DNA from: DIGJ01 sp036658435
GTDB taxonomy: Bacteria > Bacillota > Clostridia > Lachnospirales > Lachnospiraceae
Length of the DNA stretch: 6,950 nt
Reading direction: 5' to 3'
Assembly (NCBI GenBank): GCA_036658435.1
Contig: JAVXEO010000086.1
Location: forward strand, 1-6,950
The position numbers and the translations under genes are program-made. The notes beneath the pieces are model-generated. The model did not search any database and was not told the DNA's origin. It saw nothing but the letters and a program-made list of their open reading frames with translations. Numbering within the stretch: position 1 is the stretch's first letter; the number at the start of each line of letters is the position of its first letter. This document shows, piece by piece, positions 1 through 5,169 of the stretch.

Positions 1-69
1 TAGAAAAAATGCGAAACCATGGAAAGATACAAAGAGTAGAATAAGACAGAGGAAGTAAGTCCTTCTGGA

Positions 70-990
70 ATGGTGTTAAGAGAAGATGATACCATGCTTG
101 TAACCGATATGTACAGCAAGACGATTTTGACATACAAGAATTATAAATATACACGTTTAACCGGAACGACTGATATTATAGGAATTGATGGGGAACCGGT
201 GGGCGGATATCGTGACGGAACTTTAGAAGAAGCCTTGTTTGAGTCACCTTGGGCCATCGTACCCTATAAAGAGGGATATGCCATTACAGATACCGAGAAC
301 AATACCCTGCGGTTTTTGGATGAAAAAAATGAAACAGTTTCTACTATTGCAGGAAACATAGAATCCGGTTTAGCAAATGGAAAGCTGGAGGAAACTCGAT
401 TCAACCGTCCTACGGGATTAGCAAAGGATGAAAAAGGAAATCTATATATTGCAGATACAGGAAATCACGTAATCCGTAAAATGGATGTGGAAGGAAAAGT
501 TACAACCTACGCAGGAAGTAAAAAAGGCTGTCGGATAGGAGACTTGCTTAAGACAAGGTTAAAGGAACCTACGGGTCTATATTACTATGATGGAGCACTT
601 TATGTAGCAGATAGTGGAAATCATCGTATTTTAAAAATGAAAGATGGTAAAGTGACAAAAGTGGCAGGAACTACCTATAAAAGATCTTCAGATGGTTTTT
701 ATGAAGGCGGTTATAAGGACGGTAAAATAAAAATAGCAGAGTTTTCCAATCCACAGGGAATTGCAGTAACAAAAGGAATTGTTTACGTTGCGGATACCGG
801 AAACAGTGTTATTCGTAAGATTGAAAAGGGAAAAGTAACCACAATAAAGGAACGTGAAGGTACAGAATCAATGTATCCGGTTTCTCCAAGAAGCATTTTT
901 ATAAAGAAGAAAGAACTTATGGTAAGTGATGTATTTGCAAAAACAATATTTACGGTAAACGTTAAGGAACGAAGGAACGAGAGTAAATGA
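70..990 (+). CDS. NHL-repeat beta-propeller protein, N-terminus missing or displaced
   Basis: This is a 306-residue NHL-repeat protein; such propellers usually act as extracytoplasmic binding scaffolds, and no catalytic role can be read here. Six blades are visible, at about residues 1-32, 57-95, 111-149, 164-200, 225-259 and 270-297. They share the pattern P-x-G-[IL]...[LV]-[YV]-[VI]-[AT]-D-[TS]-x-N...I-R-K...G-K-V-[TS]-T-x-A-G, clearest around IADTGNHVIRK and VADSGNHRILK. The ATG at 70 is the first usable start, but it cuts into blade 1: the ten codons before it read NKTEEVSPSG, which supplies the missing P-S-G of the first blade. An in-frame TAG at 37-39 closes the frame, and no ATG, GTG or TTG lies between. 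There is no signal peptide and only a poorly spaced GAGGAAG at 48-54. The true gene therefore probably begins upstream and is frameshifted, interrupted or affected by a sequence error. The family call is firm; the start is not. Confidence 0.8.
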   Translation: MVLREDDTMLVTDMYSKTILTYKNYKYTRLTGTTDIIGIDGEPVGGYRDGTLEEALFESPWAIVPYKEGYAITDTENNTLRFLDEKNETVSTIAGNIESGLANGKLEETRFNRPTGLAKDEKGNLYIADTGNHVIRKMDVEGKVTTYAGSKKGCRIGDLLKTRLKEPTGLYYYDGALYVADSGNHRILKMKDGKVTKVAGTTYKRSSDGFYEGGYKDGKIKIAEFSNPQGIAVTKGIVYVADTGNSVIRKIEKGKVTTIKEREGTESMYPVSPRSIFIKKKELMVSDVFAKTIFTVNVKERRNESK

Positions 991-994
991 AATC

Positions 995-1915
995 TCAGGA
1001 GGTAGATTTTGTATATTTAATGTCCGGAAGTAATTCAAAATAGAAATCCTGATATTCTGTCTGCAAAGAGGCAATGATTTTATTTTGAAGAGTTGTAAAG
1101 GTGGAAATGGAGACAAGATCTTTGTCAAAGGTAATATACACACTAATCCACAGCTTTCGTCCGGTTCTTACAATATCAAAATAAAGATCCGTATAACCAT
1201 ATTCCCTAAGTAAAGGGGTAATAAGAGACTTAATGGAGTCTAAAGTTTCTTCTTCCGGGGCTAAGAGAAAGAGATCTCTTAGCCCTGTAATAACGGATTT
1301 GATAGGAGTAGGAAGCATAAAAAGAGACAATATAATGGCAACTATTTGATCTAAGTAGGGAGTGAGTGCAACAAACCAGCTTCCATGAATAAGGGTTGGA
1401 AGGAAAAAGGCAAAGGACATTCCTAGGGAAGCAATGACATCAATCGTCCATTCTTGAATTTCCATACGAACTAAGGGTGAATTAATTTTACGGTTTCTCT
1501 TTCTCAAAGAGGAGATAATAAAGATACTTAAAATCGTGGCAAATAATTCAAAAACAGCAATGGAAGAGAAGGAAATATTGCGACCACCTTTGAGAGCTAT
1601 TTCCATGTTGTTTACAATAAGTCCAATGGTTACCGATATCATCATAAATCCTTTAATGACTACAAATAAGGACTCTACCTGGAGATAGCCATAAGGATGT
1701 TTTTCATTGGAAGGTTTATAAAGGAAAGGAACCAATCCAATGGATAGTAAAATCATAACGAGTTCTACTCCATCGTAAATAGCATCTAATAATACCGCTT
1801 GAGAATGGGTATAGATGGACATAAAAAATTCCAGAAATACAAAAATAAGTCCACCATAAAGAGAAATGTTCAGGGCGGACTTTTCTTTTTTTTGTTGCTT
1901 TCGATTCGCATGCAT
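995..1915 (-). CDS. Cation diffusion facilitator (CDF) family divalent metal efflux transporter
   Basis: This is a 306-residue inner-membrane transporter of the CDF family, which exports divalent metals such as Zn, Co, Cd, Fe or Mn in exchange for protons. About six hydrophobic segments lie near residues 18-34, 46-66, 84-103, 117-137, 157-177 and 186-206. A cytoplasmic C-terminal domain follows at about 222-300. TM2 carries the metal-site pair D44-x3-D48. The post-TM2 loop has HPYGY at 73-77, equivalent to the family's HxxGxG-like motif. TM5 has E155-x3-D159 where FieF/YiiP-type proteins have H-x3-D, so the transport site appears to be DD/ED rather than DD/HD. It resembles the predicted Co/Zn/Cd transporters of COG3965, and the metal cannot be assigned. 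The start is supported by AAGGAGT at 1925-1931 with a 9-base spacer. Promoter and palindrome lie just upstream. It ends 4 bases from the stop of the convergent NHL gene. Confidence 0.9.
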   Translation of the reverse strand: MHANRKQQKKEKSALNISLYGGLIFVFLEFFMSIYTHSQAVLLDAIYDGVELVMILLSIGLVPFLYKPSNEKHPYGYLQVESLFVVIKGFMMISVTIGLIVNNMEIALKGGRNISFSSIAVFELFATILSIFIISSLRKRNRKINSPLVRMEIQEWTIDVIASLGMSFAFFLPTLIHGSWFVALTPYLDQIVAIILSLFMLPTPIKSVITGLRDLFLLAPEEETLDSIKSLITPLLREYGYTDLYFDIVRTGRKLWISVYITFDKDLVSISTFTTLQNKIIASLQTEYQDFYFELLPDIKYTKSTS

Positions 1916-1924
1916 AGCTTCACC

Positions 1925-1931
1925 ACTCCTT
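1925..1931 (-). promoter_or_regulatory. Ribosome binding site of the CDF transporter
   Basis: On the minus strand this reads AAGGAGT, 9 bases before the ATG at 1915. It fixes the transporter start. No other in-frame start with a comparable site lies upstream. Confidence 0.75.
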
Positions 1932-1945
1932 TTTTATTCGTTATT

Positions 1946-1974
1946 ATCATAGCATGACCATAAAGCCCTTGCAA
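1946..1974 (-). promoter_or_regulatory. Vegetative (sigma-A type) extended -10 promoter of the CDF transporter
   Basis: On the minus strand the -35 is TTGCAA (1974-1969), the spacer is exactly 17 bases, and the -10 is TATGAT (1951-1946). The -10 is preceded by TGC, giving an extended TGnTATGAT. Transcription should start near 1939, leaving a leader of about 24 bases before the ATG with just enough room for the ribosome binding site. The match is read directly from sequence; activity is inferred. Confidence 0.65.
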
Positions 1975-1977
1975 GGG
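1966..1977. promoter_or_regulatory. Perfect 12-bp palindrome over the -35 of the CDF promoter, candidate operator
   Basis: CCCTTGCAAGGG is a perfect 12-bp palindrome. It completely contains the -35 hexamer TTGCAA of the transporter promoter. A protein bound here would block RNA polymerase, so it fits a repressor operator, for example for a metal-sensing regulator. No regulator gene is present in the window. The palindrome is seen; the operator role is inferred. Confidence 0.45.
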
Positions 1978-2021
1978 GCAGGTGGATGATTCTTCAAATT
2001 GTCATAAAAAATTTCGCTTTT

Positions 2022-2051
2022 TGAATAAAATTTAATTTCTGAAACATAATA
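2022..2051 (+). promoter_or_regulatory. Candidate sigma-G-type forespore promoter
   Basis: TGAATA (2022-2027) and CATAATA (2045-2051) are separated by 17 bases. This agrees with the sigma-G consensus known from Bacillus subtilis (-35 gMATR, commonly TGAATA; -10 CATnMTA; spacing 17-18). The start point would fall near 2058, about 48 bases before the small ORF. No good sigma-A TTGACA/TATAAT pair was seen on this strand between 1980 and 2095. In such AT-rich DNA a chance match is possible, so confidence is moderate. Confidence 0.5.
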
Positions 2052-2091
2052 AGAAAGAAGAAATTAAAATATTCTTTGAAACTTAAATTTT

Positions 2092-2097
2092 AGGAGG
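2092..2097 (+). promoter_or_regulatory. Strong ribosome binding site of the 58-residue ORF
   Basis: A perfect AGGAGG lies 8 bases before the ATG at 2106. It is among the strongest ribosome binding sites in the window and is the main evidence that the short ORF is translated. Confidence 0.8.
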
Positions 2098-2105
2098 AAG
2101 CTATT

Positions 2106-2282
2106 ATGTCTAGAAATTGTAAAGATGAGTATCAAAATAAAACGCAGACCGAAAACTCTGAAAAAAACACAGGAGTAAAAAACAAAAATACAGTGTCAAA
2201 AAACGTAACAAAGCAGAACACAGGTAAAAATTCATTTAAAGAGTACACACCACAAAAGGAAGCAGAGAACAAAGAATATTAA
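2106..2282 (+). CDS. Small Lys/Asn/Thr-rich hydrophilic protein, possibly spore-associated
   Basis: This 58-codon ORF begins MSRNCKDEYQ and ends KEAENKEY. I do not recognise its family. The composition is extreme: about 11 Lys, 10 Asn, 7 Thr and 7 Glu, with no Leu, Ile, Trp or His and a single Cys at position 5. It therefore cannot be a membrane or compact globular protein and is probably disordered and mildly basic. Loosely repeated K-N/T-G-x-K/N units occur around residues 20-43. Evidence that it is a gene: a perfect AGGAGG at ideal spacing, a sigma-G-like promoter upstream and its own terminator starting 12 bases after the stop, forming a complete monocistronic unit. Small polar proteins with forespore promoters are typical of minor small acid-soluble spore proteins, so a spore-core role is a reasonable guess. 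It lacks any motif of the alpha/beta-type family. Confidence 0.72.
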   Translation: MSRNCKDEYQNKTQTENSEKNTGVKNKNTVSKNVTKQNTGKNSFKEYTPQKEAENKEY

Positions 2283-2293
2283 ACTAAAAAGGG

Positions 2294-2333
2294 ATGTCGC
2301 CTGGGTCTGTGTACCTAGGCGCATTCTTTTTTT
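2294..2333 (+). terminator. Intrinsic terminator of the 58-residue ORF
   Basis: The stem pairs ATG(T)CGCCTGGG at 2294-2305 with CCTAGGCGCAT at 2314-2324. That is 11 pairs with one bulged T and one G-U, around an 8-base loop. It is followed by TCTTTTTTT (2325-2333). The stem is GC-rich, the U-tract is immediate, and it lies 11 bases past the stop codon. The last five T also form the 5' arm of the next hairpin. Confidence 0.85.
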
Positions 2334-2366
2334 ATATAATAGGAAAGTTCTCCTATTATATAAAAA
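2329..2366. repeat. Hairpin A: 16-bp perfect inverted repeat
   Basis: TTTTTATATAATAGGA (2329-2344) and its exact reverse complement (2351-2366) flank a 6-base loop, AAGTTC. No T-run follows on the + strand, so it is not a conventional terminator for the upstream gene. It opens a run of four adjacent hairpins that fills the region up to 2455. Confidence 0.85.
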
Positions 2367-2455
2367 GCGCTCCGCTGTGGGTGCGCACGCTGGGCTAAGG
2401 AATATGGTCACTGAAGTGACCATGCTTTGGCGCGAGAGTCTGCAAAGCAGACTCT
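2367..2455. repeat. Hairpins B, C and D: contiguous palindromic block of unknown function
   Basis: Three further inverted repeats follow hairpin A almost without spacers. B (2367-2386) pairs GCGC with GCGC plus an inner CC/GG past a T-T mismatch. C (2388-2433) has a core ATGGTCAC/GTGACCAT closed by a TGAA loop. It is extended outward by GCTAAGG/CTTTGGC (two G-U pairs, small internal loop) and then CGC/GCG across a 3-base bulge. D (2435-2455) is a perfect 9-bp stem AGAGTCTGC/GCAGACTCT around AAA. GC content is visibly above the flanks. I see no convincing gene on either strand. It could be a dispersed palindromic element or a structured RNA; the pairing is read directly and the function is unknown. 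Confidence 0.7.
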
Positions 2456-2460
2456 TTATC

Positions 2461-2493
2461 TTGAACAAAATTCGACATCTTACATACTATAAT
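2461..2493 (+). promoter_or_regulatory. Promoter region of the rhodanese-rlmL operon (exact elements uncertain)
   Basis: A consensus TATAAT lies at 2488-2493, but the best upstream -35, TTGAAC at 2461-2466, is 21 bases away, which is too far for a good sigma-A promoter. Overlapping it, CATACTA at 2483-2489 equals the sigma-G -10 consensus, with TGAACA at 2462-2467 only 15 bases away, which is too close. A promoter is expected here because a terminator and a hairpin block lie upstream and the operon starts at 2524. The sigma factor cannot be decided. Confidence 0.4.
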
Positions 2494-2523
2494 ATATAAA
2501 AAATATATAAAAGGGGGAGGAAA

Positions 2524-2838
2524 ATGGCATTTTCAGTAGTTTCAGCAAAAGAAATAGTATCGTATCTAGGAAAAGAGGGAACCATACTTGTAGATTTAAG
2601 AGAAAAAAAAGAATATGAAAAGGAACATATAAATAGGGCTGTTAATATTCCATATGATTCCTTTGATTTAAGAAAAAACGAATTATCAGAGTATAAAGTT
2701 ATTATATTATATTGCGAAAGAGGAAATGCCAGTTTACTTGCAGCGAGAGAACACAATAATAGCAAACAACTAATTTTAACATTGGCGGGAGGATTTAATC
2801 GAAATAAGTCGAAATTCATCATTGACGAAGGACGTTAA
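2524..2838 (+). CDS. Single-domain rhodanese-like sulfurtransferase
   Basis: A 104-residue cytoplasmic protein of usual length for a stand-alone rhodanese domain. Rhodaneses carry sulfane sulfur as a persulfide on an active-site cysteine and pass it to acceptors. The fold markers are present in order: a helical start around VSAKEI (6-11), the LVDLREKKEYEKEHINRAVNIP block (22-43) containing the D-x-R and E-x-x-x-x-H-I-x-x-A-x-N-I-P signatures, and the active-site loop CERGNAS at 64-70 with C64 as the persulfide cysteine. The C-terminal LAGGF (88-92) is also typical. The loop has a 6-residue spacing characteristic of sulfurtransferases rather than the longer Cdc25-like loop. The ribosome binding site AAGGGGGAGG (2511-2520) ends only 3 bases before the ATG. 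It is first in a probable five-gene operon, 48 bases before the methyltransferase. The physiological sulfur acceptor is not evident. Confidence 0.9.
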   Translation: MAFSVVSAKEIVSYLGKEGTILVDLREKKEYEKEHINRAVNIPYDSFDLRKNELSEYKVIILYCERGNASLLAAREHNNSKQLILTLAGGFNRNKSKFIIDEGR

Positions 2839-2886
2839 ATCATTCATAATAAGAGAACAGTATATGGAAAACAAAGGAGAACACGG

Positions 2887-4032
2887 ATGAATCAGTTTGA
2901 ATTAATAGCACCATGTCATTTTGGCATGGAAGCAGTTTTAAAAAGGGAAATACTTGATCTGGGATATGAAATACTCAGTGTAGAAGATGGTAGAGTTACC
3001 TTTAAGGGAGATGAATCCGCAATTTGCCGCAGCAATATTTTCTTGCGTACAACAGAAAGAGTATTGCTAAAAATTGGAAGCTTTAAAGCAGAAACATTTG
3101 ATGAACTTTTTGAAAAAACAAAGGAGCTTCCTTGGGAAGAATTCATACCAAAGGAAGGTCGTTTTTGGGTAGCAAAGGCAACTTCTATAAAAAGTAAATT
3201 ATTCAGTCCCTCTGATATTCAATCTATAATGAAAAAGGCTATGGTAGAACGATTAAAGGTAAAATATCAAATGAATTGGTTTGAAGAAACAGGGGATGAA
3301 TTTCCAATTCGGGTAACGATTATGAAAGACGAAGTTGTGGTAAGCCTTGATACCTCAGGAGATTCTTTGCATAAGAGAGGGTACCGGAAGCTTACAAGTA
3401 AGGCCCCTATTACAGAGACACTGGCTGCAGCACTAATCATGCTTACACCATGGAACAAAGACCGAATTTTAGTAGATCCTTTTTGTGGAAGTGGAACGAT
3501 ACCCATTGAAGCCGCTATGATAGGTGCAAAAATCGCACCGGGAATGAACCGCTCTTTTGCAGCGGAAGCGTGGACTCATTTCATTCCAAAGAAAACCTGG
3601 TACGATGCAGTTACGGAAGCAAACGATAACATGCTTGACCCAACAGAAATGAATATTCAAGCCTATGACATAGATGGAAGTATGGTGAAGGCAGCCAGAG
3701 AAAATGCAAAACTTGCAGGAGTAGAGAAGTACATTCATTTTCAAGAGAGATCCGTACAAGAACTTCATAATCCCAAGAAATACGGATTTATTATTACAAA
3801 TCCGCCTTATGGAGAACGTTTGGAAGACAAAGAAGCGATGCCAAAGCTGTATAAAGAAATGGGGCAGGCTTTTCAAAGTTTAGATTCATGGTCTTACTTT
3901 ATCATAACCGGTTTTGAAGATGCACAGAAATATATAGGTAAACAGGCGACAAAAAACCGAAAAATTTACAATGGAATGATGAAAACCTATTTTTATCAAT
4001 ATATGGGACCGAAACCACCTAAAAAAAATTAA
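2887..4032 (+). CDS. rlmL: THUMP-domain class I SAM-dependent 23S rRNA N2-guanine methyltransferase (RlmL/YpsC type)
   Basis: A 381-residue protein matching the COG0116 family. E. coli RlmL methylates N2 of G2445 in 23S rRNA using S-adenosylmethionine, and the single-unit Firmicute proteins (YpsC) correspond to its N-terminal half. An N-terminal ferredoxin-like/THUMP RNA-binding region spans about 1-155. The linker motif HKRGYR is at 162-167. The Rossmann methyltransferase domain follows, with the SAM-binding motif DPFCGSGTIPIEA at 197-209, the acidic DIDG at 261-264 contacting SAM, and the catalytic NPPYGER at 305-311, typical of exocyclic amino-N methylation. Length is normal for the non-fused form; the RlmK half of the E. 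coli fusion is absent. The start is well supported by AAGGAG at 2874-2879 with a 7-base spacer. It lies between the rhodanese and the amidase in one operon. The exact target base is inferred from the family. Confidence 0.92.
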   Translation: MNQFELIAPCHFGMEAVLKREILDLGYEILSVEDGRVTFKGDESAICRSNIFLRTTERVLLKIGSFKAETFDELFEKTKELPWEEFIPKEGRFWVAKATSIKSKLFSPSDIQSIMKKAMVERLKVKYQMNWFEETGDEFPIRVTIMKDEVVVSLDTSGDSLHKRGYRKLTSKAPITETLAAALIMLTPWNKDRILVDPFCGSGTIPIEAAMIGAKIAPGMNRSFAAEAWTHFIPKKTWYDAVTEANDNMLDPTEMNIQAYDIDGSMVKAARENAKLAGVEKYIHFQERSVQELHNPKKYGFIITNPPYGERLEDKEAMPKLYKEMGQAFQSLDSWSYFIITGFEDAQKYIGKQATKNRKIYNGMMKTYFYQYMGPKPPKKN

Positions 4033-4042
4033 CATGAAATAT

Positions 4043-4047
4043 AGGAG
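4043..4047 (+). promoter_or_regulatory. Ribosome binding site that selects a TTG start for the amidase
   Basis: AGGAG lies 6 bases before TTG at 4054 but 12 bases before the in-frame ATG at 4060. The spacing favours TTG initiation, adding Met-Pro to the N-terminus. A second ATG at 4064 is out of frame. Confidence 0.6.
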
Positions 4048-4053
4048 ACAGGA

Positions 4054-5169
4054 TTGCCCATGCATGAAAAACAATTAAAAACTGCGGCGGCTAAAGCAGT
4101 GATGGCAATGTTAATTATAGTGGCAGGTTCCTTTTACATGACGAAATATAATAACATGAAATTATATGCAAGCCCGCGAGAGAACCCTGCTAAGATGGAA
4201 AATTCCATAAAGGAAAACTTTATTCCAGGGGAAGAAGAATATGTAAATTTCCTAACCGGAGAAAAAGTCAAAGAAATCGAAGACCGATATATTAAAATAG
4301 AAAAACTATCATCAGATCCTATTAAAATTACAATAGAAGACTTGTATATGGAACGAAAGATAAAAGTCACATTGGATAATCTTTCAAGGAATTTATACAA
4401 TAAGGATTCTGTTTCCTCTTCTGAGGAAGCCTTTACCATGGACAAAGTATTTTTGGAAACCATATACAATCCGGATAAATTTACATATTGTTCAGAATTC
4501 GAGATTTCCCTGGACTCCATTTATGTTCCAACGATTTATGAAAAAGACGACGGATTTTATATTGAACTCAAAAATCCAAAAGATGTCTATGATAAAATTG
4601 TTGTAATAGATGCGGGTCATGGAGGAGATGATATTGGAACCTATGCCATGAATAAAGAATACGTGGAAAAGGATATAAACCAAAACGTAGTAAATTATTT
4701 AAAAGAAATGTTAGATAAAAATCAAAATATTAAAGCCTATTATACTCGACTACAGGATGAAAAAGTTTATTTGAATCCAAGAGTGAACCTGGCAAATGAT
4801 TTGGATGCGGATCTGTTTTTAAGCGTTCATTGCAATGGAATGAATGATATAAGTGCAAAAGGAACGGAAGTTTTATATGGATATTTTGAAAATAGTACAG
4901 GAAAAATTTCATCTAAGAAGTTTGCAGAATTTGCCCTTGAAGACTTAACTTTTTATCTGGGAACGAAGAAACGTGGAGTTCTAAAAGAAAATAATATTTA
5001 TATCCTTGGAAATTCAAAGGTTCCTACGGCTTTGGTGGAGCTTGGATTTATGAGCAATTCGGAGGATATGGAATTATTAAAAAAGAAAGAGACCCAGAAA
5101 AAAGCGGCAGAGAGCCTTTATAGTACGATTATTCGAACTTTTATAGCAATGAAAGAGGAAAAGCAATGA
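4054..5169 (+). CDS. Exported N-acetylmuramoyl-L-alanine amidase (Amidase_3 family)
   Basis: A 371-residue zinc amidase that cleaves the bond between N-acetylmuramic acid and L-alanine in peptidoglycan, acting outside the membrane. A short basic start is followed by a hydrophobic segment at about 11-29 (AAAKAVMAMLIIVAGSFYM). There is no clear signal-peptidase site, so it may stay anchored as a signal-anchor protein. Residues about 40-175 form an acidic/charged extension I do not recognise. The catalytic domain at about 182-366 has all expected ligands: H189 in VIDAGHGG, E205 in EKDIN, H259 in LSVHCN and the catalytic E329 in VELGFMSN. Start choice is between TTG 4054 and ATG 4060; the ribosome binding site favours TTG. 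The stop overlaps the next gene's start as ATGA, so the two are probably translationally coupled. The role could be vegetative wall turnover or sporulation; the sequence does not decide. Confidence 0.92.
   Translation: MPMHEKQLKTAAAKAVMAMLIIVAGSFYMTKYNNMKLYASPRENPAKMENSIKENFIPGEEEYVNFLTGEKVKEIEDRYIKIEKLSSDPIKITIEDLYMERKIKVTLDNLSRNLYNKDSVSSSEEAFTMDKVFLETIYNPDKFTYCSEFEISLDSIYVPTIYEKDDGFYIELKNPKDVYDKIVVIDAGHGGDDIGTYAMNKEYVEKDINQNVVNYLKEMLDKNQNIKAYYTRLQDEKVYLNPRVNLANDLDADLFLSVHCNGMNDISAKGTEVLYGYFENSTGKISSKKFAEFALEDLTFYLGTKKRGVLKENNIYILGNSKVPTALVELGFMSNSEDMELLKKKETQKKAAESLYSTIIRTFIAMKEEKQ

Noticed and set aside
997..1002. AGGAGG on the + strand after the NHL gene
   Set aside because: The candidate start after it, TTG at 1009-1011, is followed by a stop after two further codons. 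This is antisense to the end of the CDF gene and is a chance match.
868..1143. 91-codon minus-strand ORF over the NHL/CDF junction
   Set aside because: It is out of frame with the clear CDF gene, overlaps both real genes and has no domain signature.
2329..2455. CRISPR array or toxin-antitoxin locus in the hairpin block
   Set aside because: The four palindromes differ in sequence and there are no repeated units with unique spacers. No cas-like or toxin-like ORF is nearby.
2232..2468. 78-codon minus-strand ORF across the hairpin block
   Set aside because: It is the translation of the terminator and palindromes and runs into the small spore-type gene antisense. It has no supporting ribosome binding site or domain. 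It could only matter if the block proved to be a conserved coding element.
3469..3876. 135-codon and other minus-strand ORFs inside rlmL, amidase and rdgB
   Set aside because: They are shadows of strongly supported genes with complete catalytic motifs. None has its own ribosome binding site or recognisable domain.
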